This document shows positions 1 to 8,192 of a stretch of DNA of 64,000 bases, in pieces (within the stretch, counting starts at the first letter, position 1; every line of letters starts with the position of its first letter). Made by a program: the position numbers and the translations under genes. Source of the stretch: Granulibacter bethesdensis. Its GTDB lineage: Bacteria > Pseudomonadota > Alphaproteobacteria > Acetobacterales > Acetobacteraceae. The notes under the pieces are model-generated. The model had not been told where the DNA came from, did not search any database, and saw nothing but the letters and a program-made list of their open reading frames with translations. The stretch spans positions 186,001 to 250,000 of the forward strand of contig NZ_CP018192.1 of assembly GCF_001889525.1 (NCBI RefSeq). Direction: 5' to 3'.

Positions 1-1
1 A

Positions 2-598
2 CCGGAGCGGCATGAACACGTCTCCATGATGGCTGAGGGTGGCTGGATCGCCGCGCTGGTCGACCCGAGGCGGTTCGGCATGATGGATCTGGTGCCGACT
101 GAGGCGGAGGATGCGCATCGCCTGCTTTCCCCCATGGGGCCGGAGCCGCTGGAAAGTGCGTTTTCTCTCTCCAGTCTGGAAAAGGCATTTGCCGGTCGTC
201 GTACAGCGGTGAAGCTGGCTCTGCTGGATCAACGGATCGTGGCCGGGCTGGGCAATATCTATGTTTCGGAGGCTTTGTTCCGGGCCGGGATCAATCCGCT
301 GCGGGCCGCGGGAGAGCTCTCCCGGGCTGAACTCCGGCGGTTGATTCCCGCGATTCGCGAGACGTTGACGGAAGCGATTGCCGCAGGTGGCTCCTCCCTG
401 CGTGACTATGTGCAGCCGGATGGTGAACTGGGCTATTTCCAGCACGCATGGAAAGTCTATGGCCGTGCGGGCCAGCCTTGCGAACATTGTCCCGGCCTGT
501 CCGCCGGCTGCCACGGGATCGTTCAGATCGTGCAGGGCGGTCGAAGCACGTATTTCTGTCCCTGTACCCAGCCACAGGTGGGGAAACAGGCGGGATGA
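2..598 (+). CDS. mutM: Formamidopyrimidine-DNA glycosylase (Fpg/MutM), 5' end off the window
   Basis: Bifunctional DNA glycosylase/AP lyase that removes oxidised purines such as 8-oxoguanine. The frame is open from base 2, so the N-terminal catalytic Pro-Glu lies outside the window. Visible family signatures are NDPRRFG-like [10 protein letters not shown] and the helix-two-turn-helix segment [19 protein letters not shown], followed by [13 protein letters not shown]. The C-terminal zinc finger is odd. The usual pattern is C-x2-C-x16-C-x2-C. Here there is CEHC, then about 22 residues containing an extra Cys (AGCHG), then FCPCTQ, where the last pair is C-x-C. The protein may bind zinc through a different Cys set or have a weakened finger. 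The downstream gene rpsT follows on the same strand after its own promoter. Confidence 0.93.
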   Translation, partial: PERHEHVSMMAEGGWIAALVDPRRFGMMDLVPTEAEDAHRLLSPMGPEPLESAFSLSSLEKAFAGRRTAVKLALLDQRIVAGLGNIYVSEALFRAGINPLRAAGELSRAELRRLIPAIRETLTEAIAAGGSSLRDYVQPDGELGYFQHAWKVYGRAGQPCEHCPGLSAGCHGIVQIVQGGRSTYFCPCTQPQVGKQAG

Positions 599-644
599 AG
601 GGGGCAGGGTTGCCGGCGCCGAATGGCGGGGTGTGCAAGTTTCC

Positions 645-673
645 TTGACTCTCTGCGGGCTGCTGCGTAGATA
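645..673 (+). promoter_or_regulatory. Sigma-70-type promoter for rpsT
   Basis: TTGACT at 645-650, a 17-base spacer and TAGATA at 668-673 give a near-consensus housekeeping promoter about 70 bases before the rpsT start. This is read from sequence only; no start site is known. Confidence 0.6.
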
Positions 674-740
674 TCCGCCCCTCACAGGCGGGCCACTCCG
701 CCGGACCCGTCCTTAGCATTACCGAATGGTTTGAAGATCG

Positions 741-1010
741 ATGGCTAATACCGCTTCAGCGCGCAAGCGCATCCGGCAGATCAAGGTTCGCACGGAGCGT
801 AACGCTGCGCGCAAGTCCCGCATGCGTACCTTCGTCAAGAAGGTTGAAACCGCGATCGCGTCCGGCAATCACACTGCCGCAAACGAAGCCCTGCGTGAGG
901 CTCAGCCGGAAATGCAGCGCGCCGCCGGCAAGGGCGTGATCCATCGCAACACGGTGGCCCGTCGTTTGTCCCGCCTGACGGCACGGATCAAGGCTCTGGC
1001 CACCGCCTGA
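741..1010 (+). CDS. rpsT: 30S ribosomal protein S20
   Basis: Small basic protein that binds 16S rRNA in the 30S subunit. The 89-residue length is normal for S20. The N-terminus [13 protein letters not shown], the stretch [18 protein letters not shown] and the [19 protein letters not shown] segment are typical of the family. The ATG at 741 follows a TTGACT/TAGATA promoter and is followed by hairpins that may end transcription before dnaA. The mutM-rpsT-dnaA neighbourhood is common in alphaproteobacteria. Confidence 0.97.
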
Positions 1011-1029
1011 GCCTGACCGGATTACAGAG

Positions 1030-1048
1030 CCGATATTTTTAATATCGG
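1030..1048 (+). terminator. Small perfect hairpin after rpsT
   Basis: CCGATATT-TTT-AATATCGG is an 8-bp perfect stem with a 3-base loop, 20 bases after the rpsT stop. It has no clean T-run, so it may stabilise the 3' end of the transcript rather than terminate it. Confidence 0.35.
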
Positions 1049-1119
1049 TCCCGTAATTTTGTTATCAGACATCTGACTTTAGTCAGTGTCTTGATTTTCG
1101 GCACTATCAATCTGCACGA

Positions 1120-1155
1120 ATACTGCTGTCCATTCGACGGGTAGCAGTATTTTTG
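1120..1155 (+). terminator. Rho-independent terminator between rpsT and dnaA
   Basis: ATACTGCT (1120-1127) pairs with AGCAGTAT (1143-1150) and runs straight into TTTTT (1150-1154). This is the best terminator in the rpsT-dnaA gap. A second imperfect hairpin lies just upstream at 1067-1091. Confidence 0.65.
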
Positions 1156-1409
1156 TTGTCTAGGGCTACTGTCCTTTCTCCAGGACTTTGGTTCTCAGTG
1201 CCGTGATCGTTCAAATCTTTCTGACTATAGGGTATGACTTTTGGATTGCTTCCGGATCATCTCCGATGCAACCTAAGATATCGACTTCCTGCCTATGGTG
1301 AGGAAGGTCTGACAGGACGTGCATGGTTCCTGTTCAGGCAGACGAAGCAACATGTCGTTTGAATATCGGTCCTCTCTTCAGGGCCGTTTGATCCGGGTAG
1401 GTGCGGGCA

Positions 1410-2969
1410 GTGTCAGAACACGGCAGCAGCGCGGAACAGGATATCTCCGTTCACGCTGCAAAAAAACGCGATGACTTTGCCGATGTTACGCCAGCAACCG
1501 AGCGTCCGGTTTCGGCTGGCTTGCTGGCCGAGCAATGGAATCGCGTACGTCAGAGGCTGCGGGCTGAGGTCGGGGAAGTTGAATACCGGACCTGGCTGCG
1601 ACAAATGACGCTGGCCGGGTTGGAGGCAGACGAGGTTGCCATTCACCTGCCGACCCGTTTTCTGCGTGACTGGGTGCGTTCTCATTACTCCGATCGCCTG
1701 AATATGCTGTGGCAGGCGGAAAATCCTGCGGTCAGGCGGGTGGATATCCGCCTCGGCTCCGTGACGGAGAGTGGCCACGGTCTGACCGAAAGCCTGTATG
1801 AAAGCGGTATCGTCCAGAAAGCATCTGCTCCGGCAGAGCGTGTATCGCCGGTCGCGGATCAGGTGGGTCTTCCGGAAGCAGACACTCTGGCCCCTTCTTC
1901 TCTGGCTGGCCCTGCGTTGGATGAGGCCGGACGCGCCGGCGATATGCATGCGCTGGATCGGCGCTTCAGCTTCGAGACCTTCGTGGTTGGTAAACCCAAT
2001 GAATTCGCCTATGCCTGCGCGCGCCGCGTGGCGGAAAGCCCCGCCAGCCCGGGTTTCAATCCGCTCTTCCTGTATGGCGGTGTTGGTCTCGGCAAGACGC
2101 ATCTGATGCATGCCATCGCGTGGGAGCTGAACCGTCCGGGACGTGCGCCAGTCTCTGTCGCCTATATGTCGGCCGAGAAGTTCATGTATCGCTTTATTGC
2201 CGCCATTCGCAGCCAATCCACCATGGAGTTCAAGGAAGAGCTGCGCAGTGTCGATGTGCTGATGGTGGATGACCTTCAGTTCCTGATCGGCAAGGACAAT
2301 ACGCAGGAAGAATTCTTCCATACCTTCAATGCGCTGGTGGATGCGGGCAAGCAGATTGTTGTTTCGGCTGACAAATCACCTTCTGATCTGTCAGGGCTGG
2401 AAGATCGTCTGCGGACCCGTCTCGGCTGCGGCATGGTGGCCGATCTGCATGCCACCACCTTTGAGCTGCGTATTTCGATTCTCGAAGCCAAGGTGCAGAA
2501 GGCCGGCGTCGAGGTCTCTCCCAAGGTGCTGGAATTCCTTGCGCACAAGATCACCTCGAACGTGCGGGAGCTGGAAGGCGCGTTGAACCGGCTGATCGCC
2601 CATGCCAATCTGTTTGGCCGGGCGCTGACGCTGGAAACCGCACAGGAAGTGCTGCACGATATTCTGAAGGCGCATGACCGTCGCATCACCATCGAGGAAA
2701 TCCAGCGCCGCGTCGCGGAGCACTGGAATATCCGCCTCACGGACATGTCCTCTGCCCGCCGGGCGCGGGCGGTGGCGCGGCCGCGTCAGGTGGCGATGTT
2801 CCTCGCCAAGCAGTTGACCAGCCGCTCCCTGCCGGAAATTGGCCGCAAATTCGGCAATCGCGACCATACCACCGTGATGCACGCCATCAGCCGTGTCACC
2901 GAGCTGATGGAACGCGATGCGGCTTTTGCTGAAGATGTCGAGCTGTTGCGCCGGATGTTGGAATCCTGA
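1410..2969 (+). CDS. dnaA: Chromosomal replication initiator DnaA
   Basis: AAA+ ATPase that binds the origin and opens it for replication. At 519 residues it is of usual length. The N-terminal domain I (LLAEQWNRVRQRLRAEVG) is followed by a variable linker, then the AAA+ domain with Walker A GGVGLGKTHLM near residue 222 and Walker B VLMVDDLQFL near 283. The C-terminal DNA-binding domain carries the signature GNRDHTTVMHAISRV near 480. GTG at 1410 is preferred because GGGTAGG ends 8 bases before it. An in-frame GTG at 1401 would add three residues but lacks a spaced Shine-Dalgarno. The stop is only 6 bases from the stop of the convergent glycosyl-phosphate transferase gene. Confidence 0.97.
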   Translation: MSEHGSSAEQDISVHAAKKRDDFADVTPATERPVSAGLLAEQWNRVRQRLRAEVGEVEYRTWLRQMTLAGLEADEVAIHLPTRFLRDWVRSHYSDRLNMLWQAENPAVRRVDIRLGSVTESGHGLTESLYESGIVQKASAPAERVSPVADQVGLPEADTLAPSSLAGPALDEAGRAGDMHALDRRFSFETFVVGKPNEFAYACARRVAESPASPGFNPLFLYGGVGLGKTHLMHAIAWELNRPGRAPVSVAYMSAEKFMYRFIAAIRSQSTMEFKEELRSVDVLMVDDLQFLIGKDNTQEEFFHTFNALVDAGKQIVVSADKSPSDLSGLEDRLRTRLGCGMVADLHATTFELRISILEAKVQKAGVEVSPKVLEFLAHKITSNVRELEGALNRLIAHANLFGRALTLETAQEVLHDILKAHDRRITIEEIQRRVAEHWNIRLTDMSSARRARAVARPRQVAMFLAKQLTSRSLPEIGRKFGNRDHTTVMHAISRVTELMERDAAFAEDVELLRRMLES

Positions 2970-2975
2970 TTTCGC

Positions 2976-4028
2976 CTATCGCCAGGACGTTCCATGTTTC
3001 CTGGCCGCCAGCACGACGCAGCCGAGCCAGAGCAGTTGAGGCACCAGCAGTAGCGCCGGGATCACCAGTTTTCCGCTCGGCCCTGCTTGCATGAACAGCA
3101 GGCAGGCACAGCCTCCCAGTACTACGAAACCCCAATGGATCAGGGTGACGGCTTCCCGGCTGAAGCCGCTGCGGGAGGCGATCTGATACAAGTGTCCACG
3201 ATGGGCGGCGGTGACGTTTTCGCCATTGAGGCCACGCCGGATCAAGGTAAAAGCGACATCGAACAGTACGCCGAATAACAGCATCGGTACCAGCAGGAAC
3301 GACATGTCCACATTGTCGAATCGGCTGGCGGCAATGCCGAGCATGGCGAGCACGAAACCGCAGAACTGGCTGCCGACATCACCCATGAAAATCCGGGCTT
3401 TGGGGAAGTTGAAAGGCAGAAAACCCGCAATTCCCGAGGCCAGCAGCAGGGCGGCAAAATAAATGAAATATCCGCCCTGTTCCTGCGCGATCCAGGCCAG
3501 AAACAGGCAGGCGATCAGGGAGACGCCGGAGGCCAGCCCGTTCAGCCCGTCGATGAAATTCATCGCATTGGTGGCGAAGATCAGCCACATCATGCTGGCA
3601 ATTGGTGCAATCCATCCCAGGGAAACCGGCCCGATGAACGGAAGGTTCGGGTCGCGCAGACTCAGCCCGCTGGCGATGACGGTCAGGGCGGCAAGGATCT
3701 GGGTGCCGAGCTTGACGGTAAAGGAACGGCTGCGAATATCGTCGATCATCGAGACGGCCGCGATGGCGACGGAGGCGATAATGACCCCCCGGAAATAAGG
3801 ATCCGCAATCCGGGAAAAATCCGCCCAGATATACAGGGCCAGCAATCCGGCCAGAAAAGCGACGACGATTCCCACCCCACCCCCTTTCGGGGTGGCGATG
3901 CTGTGGGCCTTGCGCAAATCGGGCTGGTCCATGACCCGCACGGTGATCATGATCCGCACGATCATGGCTGAAAGCCCTGCCAGCGCGGCACAGAACAGCA
4001 GATGGTGAAGAAAGGCCGTGAACGTCAT
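2976..4028 (-). CDS. Undecaprenyl-phosphate glycosyl-1-phosphate transferase, WbpL/WecA/MraY family
   Basis: Polytopic inner-membrane enzyme that starts assembly of a surface glycan by moving a sugar-1-phosphate from a UDP-sugar to undecaprenyl phosphate. The 350 residues contain many hydrophobic segments and the family motifs AHSIATPKGGGVGI, an Asp pair in MIDDIRS, NAMNFIDGLNGLASG (catalytic Asp region) and FMGDVGSQF. The start at 4028 (MTFTAF) is supported by GGGAG six bases upstream; a longer frame reaching 4133 lacks this and would enter the divergent promoter region. The divergent WbpM-like gene begins at 4181, and WbpE-like follows, so the three resemble the core of a Pseudomonas-type O-antigen locus. 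The exact sugar donor cannot be read from the sequence. Confidence 0.88.
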   Translation of the reverse strand: MTFTAFLHHLLFCAALAGLSAMIVRIMITVRVMDQPDLRKAHSIATPKGGGVGIVVAFLAGLLALYIWADFSRIADPYFRGVIIASVAIAAVSMIDDIRSRSFTVKLGTQILAALTVIASGLSLRDPNLPFIGPVSLGWIAPIASMMWLIFATNAMNFIDGLNGLASGVSLIACLFLAWIAQEQGGYFIYFAALLLASGIAGFLPFNFPKARIFMGDVGSQFCGFVLAMLGIAASRFDNVDMSFLLVPMLLFGVLFDVAFTLIRRGLNGENVTAAHRGHLYQIASRSGFSREAVTLIHWGFVVLGGCACLLFMQAGPSGKLVIPALLLVPQLLWLGCVVLAARKHGTSWR

Positions 4029-4180
4029 GCAAGGCTCCCGCAACGGGCCGGAAAAGGCGGCGGACCATGGCCGATGCCGCGTGGAACCGCAACACCAGCC
4101 TGTATCAAGCGTGCGGGGCACACGGTAATTCACCGGTCTCCCCCCTCGGCAAGAGGGCTGGAGCTGTTTATAGGTCGCTC

Positions 4181-6136
4181 ATGGCGTCCGGACGCGTTTA
4201 TTCCCGTATCGTGCTGAACATCCTGCTGGATGGTTCTCTGGCGGCTCTGGCCGTTCCGGTGGCGCACTGGCTTGCCCGGCCGGGGACTGATCCGGTTCCG
4301 GCCTCATGGTGGCTATTACTCAGTGCGTTGAGCGTGGTGCTGGGGGGCATTCCGTTCCGCCTGCCTACCCAATACTGGCGCTTTGCAGGAATCGGCGATC
4401 TGGTCGGTGTCGCTGCATGCAGTATCAGCGGTGCCGTGCTGTTCACGCTTGCTCTGGTCATGGCGCACACGCCGCTGCCCAGTAAAAGTTTTCCGGTCAT
4501 TTTCGCCATGACCTTGTTGCTGGTGCTGGGGACGCCACGGGTGGCCTACCGCTTGACGCAAGGCAATGTCCGTTTCGGGGCGCGCGCGGATGCGTCGGAA
4601 GCAGCCCCGCCGATGCAGACCGTGCTTCTGGTCGGTGCGGGCGAGGGCGCTGATCTGTTTCTCCGTGCGACGGCCAAGGATCGCCGTGCCTCGTTGCGTG
4701 TGGTCGGATTGCTGGCGCTGTCCTCCCGCCAGACAGGCCGGCGTATTCACGGGCAGCCGATTCTCGGCACGGTCGATCAGGCCGATGAAGTGCTGGAGCT
4801 TCTGCGGACAGAAGGACAGTTGCCGGGGCAGATCGTTATCACCGCGCCGGAACTGGGCGGGGAGCGGATGCGTATGCTGATGGATGTGGCGGAAAAGCAG
4901 GGCGTGCAGCTCCGCCGTGCCGCCGATCCTACATTGCTGACCAATGCCGCGGCCGATGCGGATTCCGCGCGAGCCACCCTGAAGCCGGTGGCCATTGAGG
5001 ATCTGCTCAACCGCCCGCAGGCGAGACTGGATCGGGAAGGCATGGCCCGGCTGATTCAGGGCCGGCGTGTTCTGGTGACCGGTGCAGGGGGTACGATCGG
5101 CAGCGAGCTCAGTCGTCAGGTGGCGGCATTCGGGCCCTCACGCCTGCTGCTGCTGGATAACGGTGAGTACGCGCTGTGGCAGATTGATCTGGAGCTGGGA
5201 GAATCTTTCCCCGCTGTTCCGCGTCAGCCGATTGTGGCCGATATTCGGGATGCTGGCCGACTGCATGCGATCATGCAGGTGGAGAAACCGGAGCTGGTGT
5301 TTCATGCCGCCGCATTGAAACATGTCCCCATGGTAGAGGCCAATCCGCTGGAAGGCCTGCTGACCAATGCAGTCGGTACACGGATCGTGGCGGATGCGGC
5401 GGCGGCGGCCGGAGCGTTGGGCATGGTGCTGATTTCCACTGACAAGGCGGTTAATCCGACCAGTGTCATGGGCGCCTCCAAGCGTTTGGCCGAGATGTAC
5501 TGTCAGGCGCTGGATCGTCTTGCCCAGCGTCATGGAAACGGAATGCGCTGTGTCACGGTGCGGTTCGGCAATGTGCTGGGCAGCACCGGATCGGTGGTAC
5601 CTTTGTTTCAGAGACAGTTGGAGCGTGGCGGTCCTCTGACTGTGACCCATCCGGATATGCGCCGCTATTTCATGACGGTACGGGAAGCGGTGGGACTGGT
5701 CTTACAGGCCACGGTTGTTGGGGTCAGTGCCGGGGCGGCCTCCTCTGCTGTGCCCGAAGGCGGTATTTTCGTGCTGGATATGGGGGAGCCGGTGAAGATC
5801 GTCGATCTGGCCCGCCAACTGATCCGTCTGGCCGGTCTGAGGCCGGATGAGGATGTTGCCATCCGGTTCACTGGACTGCGCCCCGGCGAAAAATTGTATG
5901 AAGAACTGTTCCACGGCAAGGAACCGCCGGAGGCTACCATCTATCCCGGCCTTCTGATGGCCCGCCCGCGTGTGGTGGAGGCGGAGATGGCGGCTGATGC
6001 GATCGACATCCTGGCGGCTGCCTGTCGACGTGCCGACCATGCGGCGGCGCTGGTGGTGCTGGCACAGATGGTGCCGGAATTTGTGCATCAGCCCAATCAT
6101 GACAGGACGGCTTTGCTACAAACGGCTTCCAGCTGA
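4181..6136 (+). CDS. Membrane-bound nucleotide-sugar 4,6-dehydratase, WbpM/CapD/FlaA1 family
   Basis: Family members convert UDP-GlcNAc to the 4-keto-6-deoxy sugar used for QuiNAc or FucNAc synthesis. The N-terminal part carries four hydrophobic segments (about residues 8-110), followed by a CoA-binding-like Rossmann domain (VLLVGAGEGADLFLRA). The catalytic extended SDR domain has NAD-binding VTGAGGTIGSELSRQ near residue 296. The active site reads STDKAVNPTSVMGASKR near 420: the usual Tyr of YxxxK is Met here, as known for the large WbpM-type enzymes. ATG 4181 has AGG seven bases upstream and leaves a 152-base divergent intergenic region; the open frame extends to 4067 but that extension looks non-coding. 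At 651 residues it matches WbpM in size. Confidence 0.9.
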   Translation: MASGRVYSRIVLNILLDGSLAALAVPVAHWLARPGTDPVPASWWLLLSALSVVLGGIPFRLPTQYWRFAGIGDLVGVAACSISGAVLFTLALVMAHTPLPSKSFPVIFAMTLLLVLGTPRVAYRLTQGNVRFGARADASEAAPPMQTVLLVGAGEGADLFLRATAKDRRASLRVVGLLALSSRQTGRRIHGQPILGTVDQADEVLELLRTEGQLPGQIVITAPELGGERMRMLMDVAEKQGVQLRRAADPTLLTNAAADADSARATLKPVAIEDLLNRPQARLDREGMARLIQGRRVLVTGAGGTIGSELSRQVAAFGPSRLLLLDNGEYALWQIDLELGESFPAVPRQPIVADIRDAGRLHAIMQVEKPELVFHAAALKHVPMVEANPLEGLLTNAVGTRIVADAAAAAGALGMVLISTDKAVNPTSVMGASKRLAEMYCQALDRLAQRHGNGMRCVTVRFGNVLGSTGSVVPLFQRQLERGGPLTVTHPDMRRYFMTVREAVGLVLQATVVGVSAGAASSAVPEGGIFVLDMGEPVKIVDLARQLIRLAGLRPDEDVAIRFTGLRPGEKLYEELFHGKEPPEATIYPGLLMARPRVVEAEMAADAIDILAAACRRADHAAALVVLAQMVPEFVHQPNHDRTALLQTASS

Positions 6137-6145
6137 GTGAGACCC

Positions 6146-7294
6146 ATGACAGAGACAGCAGCCCCGATCGCTTTCCTTGACCTGAAAGCGCAGCAGCGCC
6201 GCATTGCGGAGGATCTGCGCCCCCGTGTCGAAGCGGTGTTCGCGCATTGCCAGTTCGTCCTGGGGCCTGAGGTGCAGGCGCTGGAGAAAGAGCTGGCCGC
6301 GTTTTGCGGGGCCACCCATTGCGTCTCAGTCAGTTCCGGCACGGATGCGTTGCAGATTGCACTGATGGCGGAGGGAATCGGTCAGGGGGATGCCGTGTTC
6401 CTCCCTGCCTTCACCTATACGGCGACGGCGGAAGTGCCTCTGGTGCTGGGCGCGGTGCCGGTTTTCGTGGATATTGATCCGGCGACGTTCCAGATTGATC
6501 CGGTGGCGCTGGAACGCCGGATTGAGGACGTGAGACGTGCAGGCGTATTGCGTCCGCGTGCGGTGATCGGCGTGGATCTGTTCGGCCAGCCCGCGCCATG
6601 GGCCGCGCTCCGCGCTATCGCGGAGCGCCACGGCCTGTTCACGCTGGATGATTGTGCCCAGAGTTTCGGTGCGAGCCTGGGTGAGCGCAGACTTGGGCAG
6701 GAAGCAGTTGCCACGGCCACCAGCTTTTTCCCTTCCAAGCCGTTAGGAGCATATGGCGATGGGGGCGCTCTGTTCACCGAGGATGCGGAGCGTGCCGCGC
6801 TGTATCGCAGCCTGCGCACCCATGGCGAGGGCACGACACGATACGAGGTTCTGCGCACCGGTATGAATGGCCGACTCGATACGCTTCAGGCAGCGGTGCT
6901 GCTCAGTAAGCTGACGGTGTTCGGGCAGGAGCTGGAAGCGCGGGAAGCAATTGCGTCGCTGTACGATGCAAGGCTGGCGGGGGAAGCTGGTCTGACCACT
7001 CCTGCCCGTGTGCCGGATAGTCGCTCCGCTTGGGCGATCTATGCCATCTTGCTCAAGGATGCGGACCGGCGTGACGGCTTGCAGGCCAGTCTGAAAGATC
7101 AGGGCGTGCCGACAGCCATCTATTACCCGCGACCGCTGCATATGCAGCCTGCCTACGCTCCTTCTCACGATGGTGCGTCGCTGCCTGTTTCCGAGGATCT
7201 TGCCACGCGTATTCTGGCATTGCCGATCCACCCGGATCTCAGTGAGGCGCAAGCCCATCGCGTCTGTGACGCGATTCTGGCTTCATTGGCTTGA
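6146..7294 (+). CDS. DegT/DnrJ/EryC1/StrS sugar aminotransferase, WbpE-like
   Basis: PLP-dependent transaminase that adds an amino group to a keto-sugar nucleotide. The N-terminus IAFLDLKAQQRRI, the stretch VLGPEVQALEKELAAFCG and the PLP-lysine motif FFPSKPLGAYGDGG (Lys near residue 198) match the WbpE-type group that makes UDP-2,3-diaminosugar acids. Substrate is inferred from resemblance only. ATG 6146 is 9 bases after the WbpM-like stop; an in-frame GTG at 6137 is possible. It is almost certainly cotranscribed with the dehydratase. The UDP-sugar dehydrogenase and acetyltransferase needed for a full WbpA-E pathway are not in this window. Confidence 0.88.
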   Translation: MTETAAPIAFLDLKAQQRRIAEDLRPRVEAVFAHCQFVLGPEVQALEKELAAFCGATHCVSVSSGTDALQIALMAEGIGQGDAVFLPAFTYTATAEVPLVLGAVPVFVDIDPATFQIDPVALERRIEDVRRAGVLRPRAVIGVDLFGQPAPWAALRAIAERHGLFTLDDCAQSFGASLGERRLGQEAVATATSFFPSKPLGAYGDGGALFTEDAERAALYRSLRTHGEGTTRYEVLRTGMNGRLDTLQAAVLLSKLTVFGQELEAREAIASLYDARLAGEAGLTTPARVPDSRSAWAIYAILLKDADRRDGLQASLKDQGVPTAIYYPRPLHMQPAYAPSHDGASLPVSEDLATRILALPIHPDLSEAQAHRVCDAILASLA

Positions 7295-7320
7295 CCTCAC
7301 CGATCTGATCCGGATGCTGA

Positions 7321-7596
7321 TCAGCGGCAGTTATCAGGATTGAAGGTTGGCTCCCAGCTGCACAAAACGTTATGTGCGGCGACGCTCTTGTTGAAGTCGT
7401 AACTCTCCGTGGCGATTTTGCCGCTGCCCAGCCAGGCCGTCTGATCCTGATTGTTCATCAGCCTGGCATGGGTTGTGCCGGTTTCCGGGGTCGGGCCGGC
7501 ACAGGCTGCCATCAGCAGCGGCAGGCCCAGCGCCAGAATAACCGGGATTGCGCGCCCGGATATTCGCTGCCGACGTGTTCCGTGTGTATTTTGCAT
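7321..7596 (-). CDS. Small putative lipoprotein, unknown function
   Basis: A 91-residue protein with a basic N-region (GTRRQRISGR), a hydrophobic core (AIPVILALGLPLL) and the lipobox-like MAAC, so it is probably lipidated and exported. The mature part is about 60 residues with a C-terminal CSWEPTFNPDNCR segment holding two Cys that could form a disulfide. ATG 7596 has GAGGAAA upstream; an in-frame TTG at 7614 is less likely. I do not recognise a family. It is convergent with the aminotransferase gene. Confidence 0.6.
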   Translation of the reverse strand: MQNTHGTRRQRISGRAIPVILALGLPLLMAACAGPTPETGTTHARLMNNQDQTAWLGSGKIATESYDFNKSVAAHNVLCSWEPTFNPDNCR

Positions 7597-7739
7597 GATA
7601 TGCGCTTTCCTCAATAGCTACCGGATCTGGTTTTGTTTTGGTCCGGTTCGCGACCATGAGGATGGGAATGATTGGGGTGGAGAACAACGTCAAACACGGC
7701 ATGAGAGCAATGCTCCCCCTGTAATAAAACCGTTTTGTT

Positions 7740-8129
7740 TCAGTGTGTGAAAGAGGTGCTCTGTCCGACTGCGCCGGCTGCTGCCACACCAAGCCAGCCC
7801 AGCATCAGGGTTACACCGCCAATAGGTGCCAGCGGGCTGAGGCTGATCCCCTGCAGGGCCAGAACATACAGATCGCCGCAGAACAGAACTGTGCCCACAA
7901 AAAAAGCGCCTCCGGCGGCCAGAGCGATTTTCCGGGCGACACCCTTATTCACATGCGTGGCAAGCAGTGCCGAGATGATCATCATGATGGCGTGCCAGCC
8001 CTGCATCTGTACCGCCGTCTGCACCAGGCGGATTGTATCGGGGTCGGGTAAGGCATGGGCAGCGATGGCGGCCATGGCAACTGCCATGCAGCCGGATAAT
8101 CCGCCAAAAATGAGCAGAACGCGGGCCAT
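7740..8129 (-). CDS. DUF423 family small membrane protein (YgdD-like)
   Basis: A 129-residue integral membrane protein with four hydrophobic segments. The N-terminal GGLSGCMAVAMAAIAAHAL and the pattern around QGWHAIMM and GDLYVLAL are typical of DUF423. The function of the family is not established. The gene stands alone and is divergent from the proline iminopeptidase gene, with 63 bases between starts. Confidence 0.8.
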   Translation of the reverse strand: MARVLLIFGGLSGCMAVAMAAIAAHALPDPDTIRLVQTAVQMQGWHAIMMIISALLATHVNKGVARKIALAAGGAFFVGTVLFCGDLYVLALQGISLSPLAPIGGVTLMLGWLGVAAAGAVGQSTSFTH

Positions 8130-8192
8130 CTATGCGATCCTCCTGAAAGCAGCCCTATTTCATGCGCGGGCTTACATCTGTAAAATACCCTT

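Larger units (their letters stand above)
1011..1409 (+). other. 399-base noncoding rpsT-dnaA interval with serial hairpins
   Basis: No coding potential is seen here. Besides the terminator-like hairpins at 1030-1048, 1067-1091 and 1120-1155, the dnaA-proximal part can fold CTTCCT(1285)/AGGAAG(1301) and then GTCTG-ACAGGA (1307-1317) against TCCTGT (1328-1333) and CAGAC (1339-1343). No consensus DnaA box (TTATCCACA or its complement) is present, so I do not call an origin. The interval probably carries the dnaA promoter and a structured 5' leader. Confidence 0.5.

Noticed and set aside
1011-1409. Possible replication origin next to dnaA
   Set aside because: No DnaA box (TTATCCACA or near match) was found on either strand and no AT-rich 13-mer row is visible; the hairpins are better read as terminators and leader.
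1413-2321. 302-codon open frame antisense to dnaA
   Set aside because: It mirrors the dnaA coding frame on the other strand, has no ribosome site and no recognisable domain; typical high-GC shadow.
4029-4180. N-terminal extensions of the WbpL-like and WbpM-like genes into each other
   Set aside because: The two longest open frames overlap, but the extra residues look unlike the families, and the inner starts have good ribosome sites.
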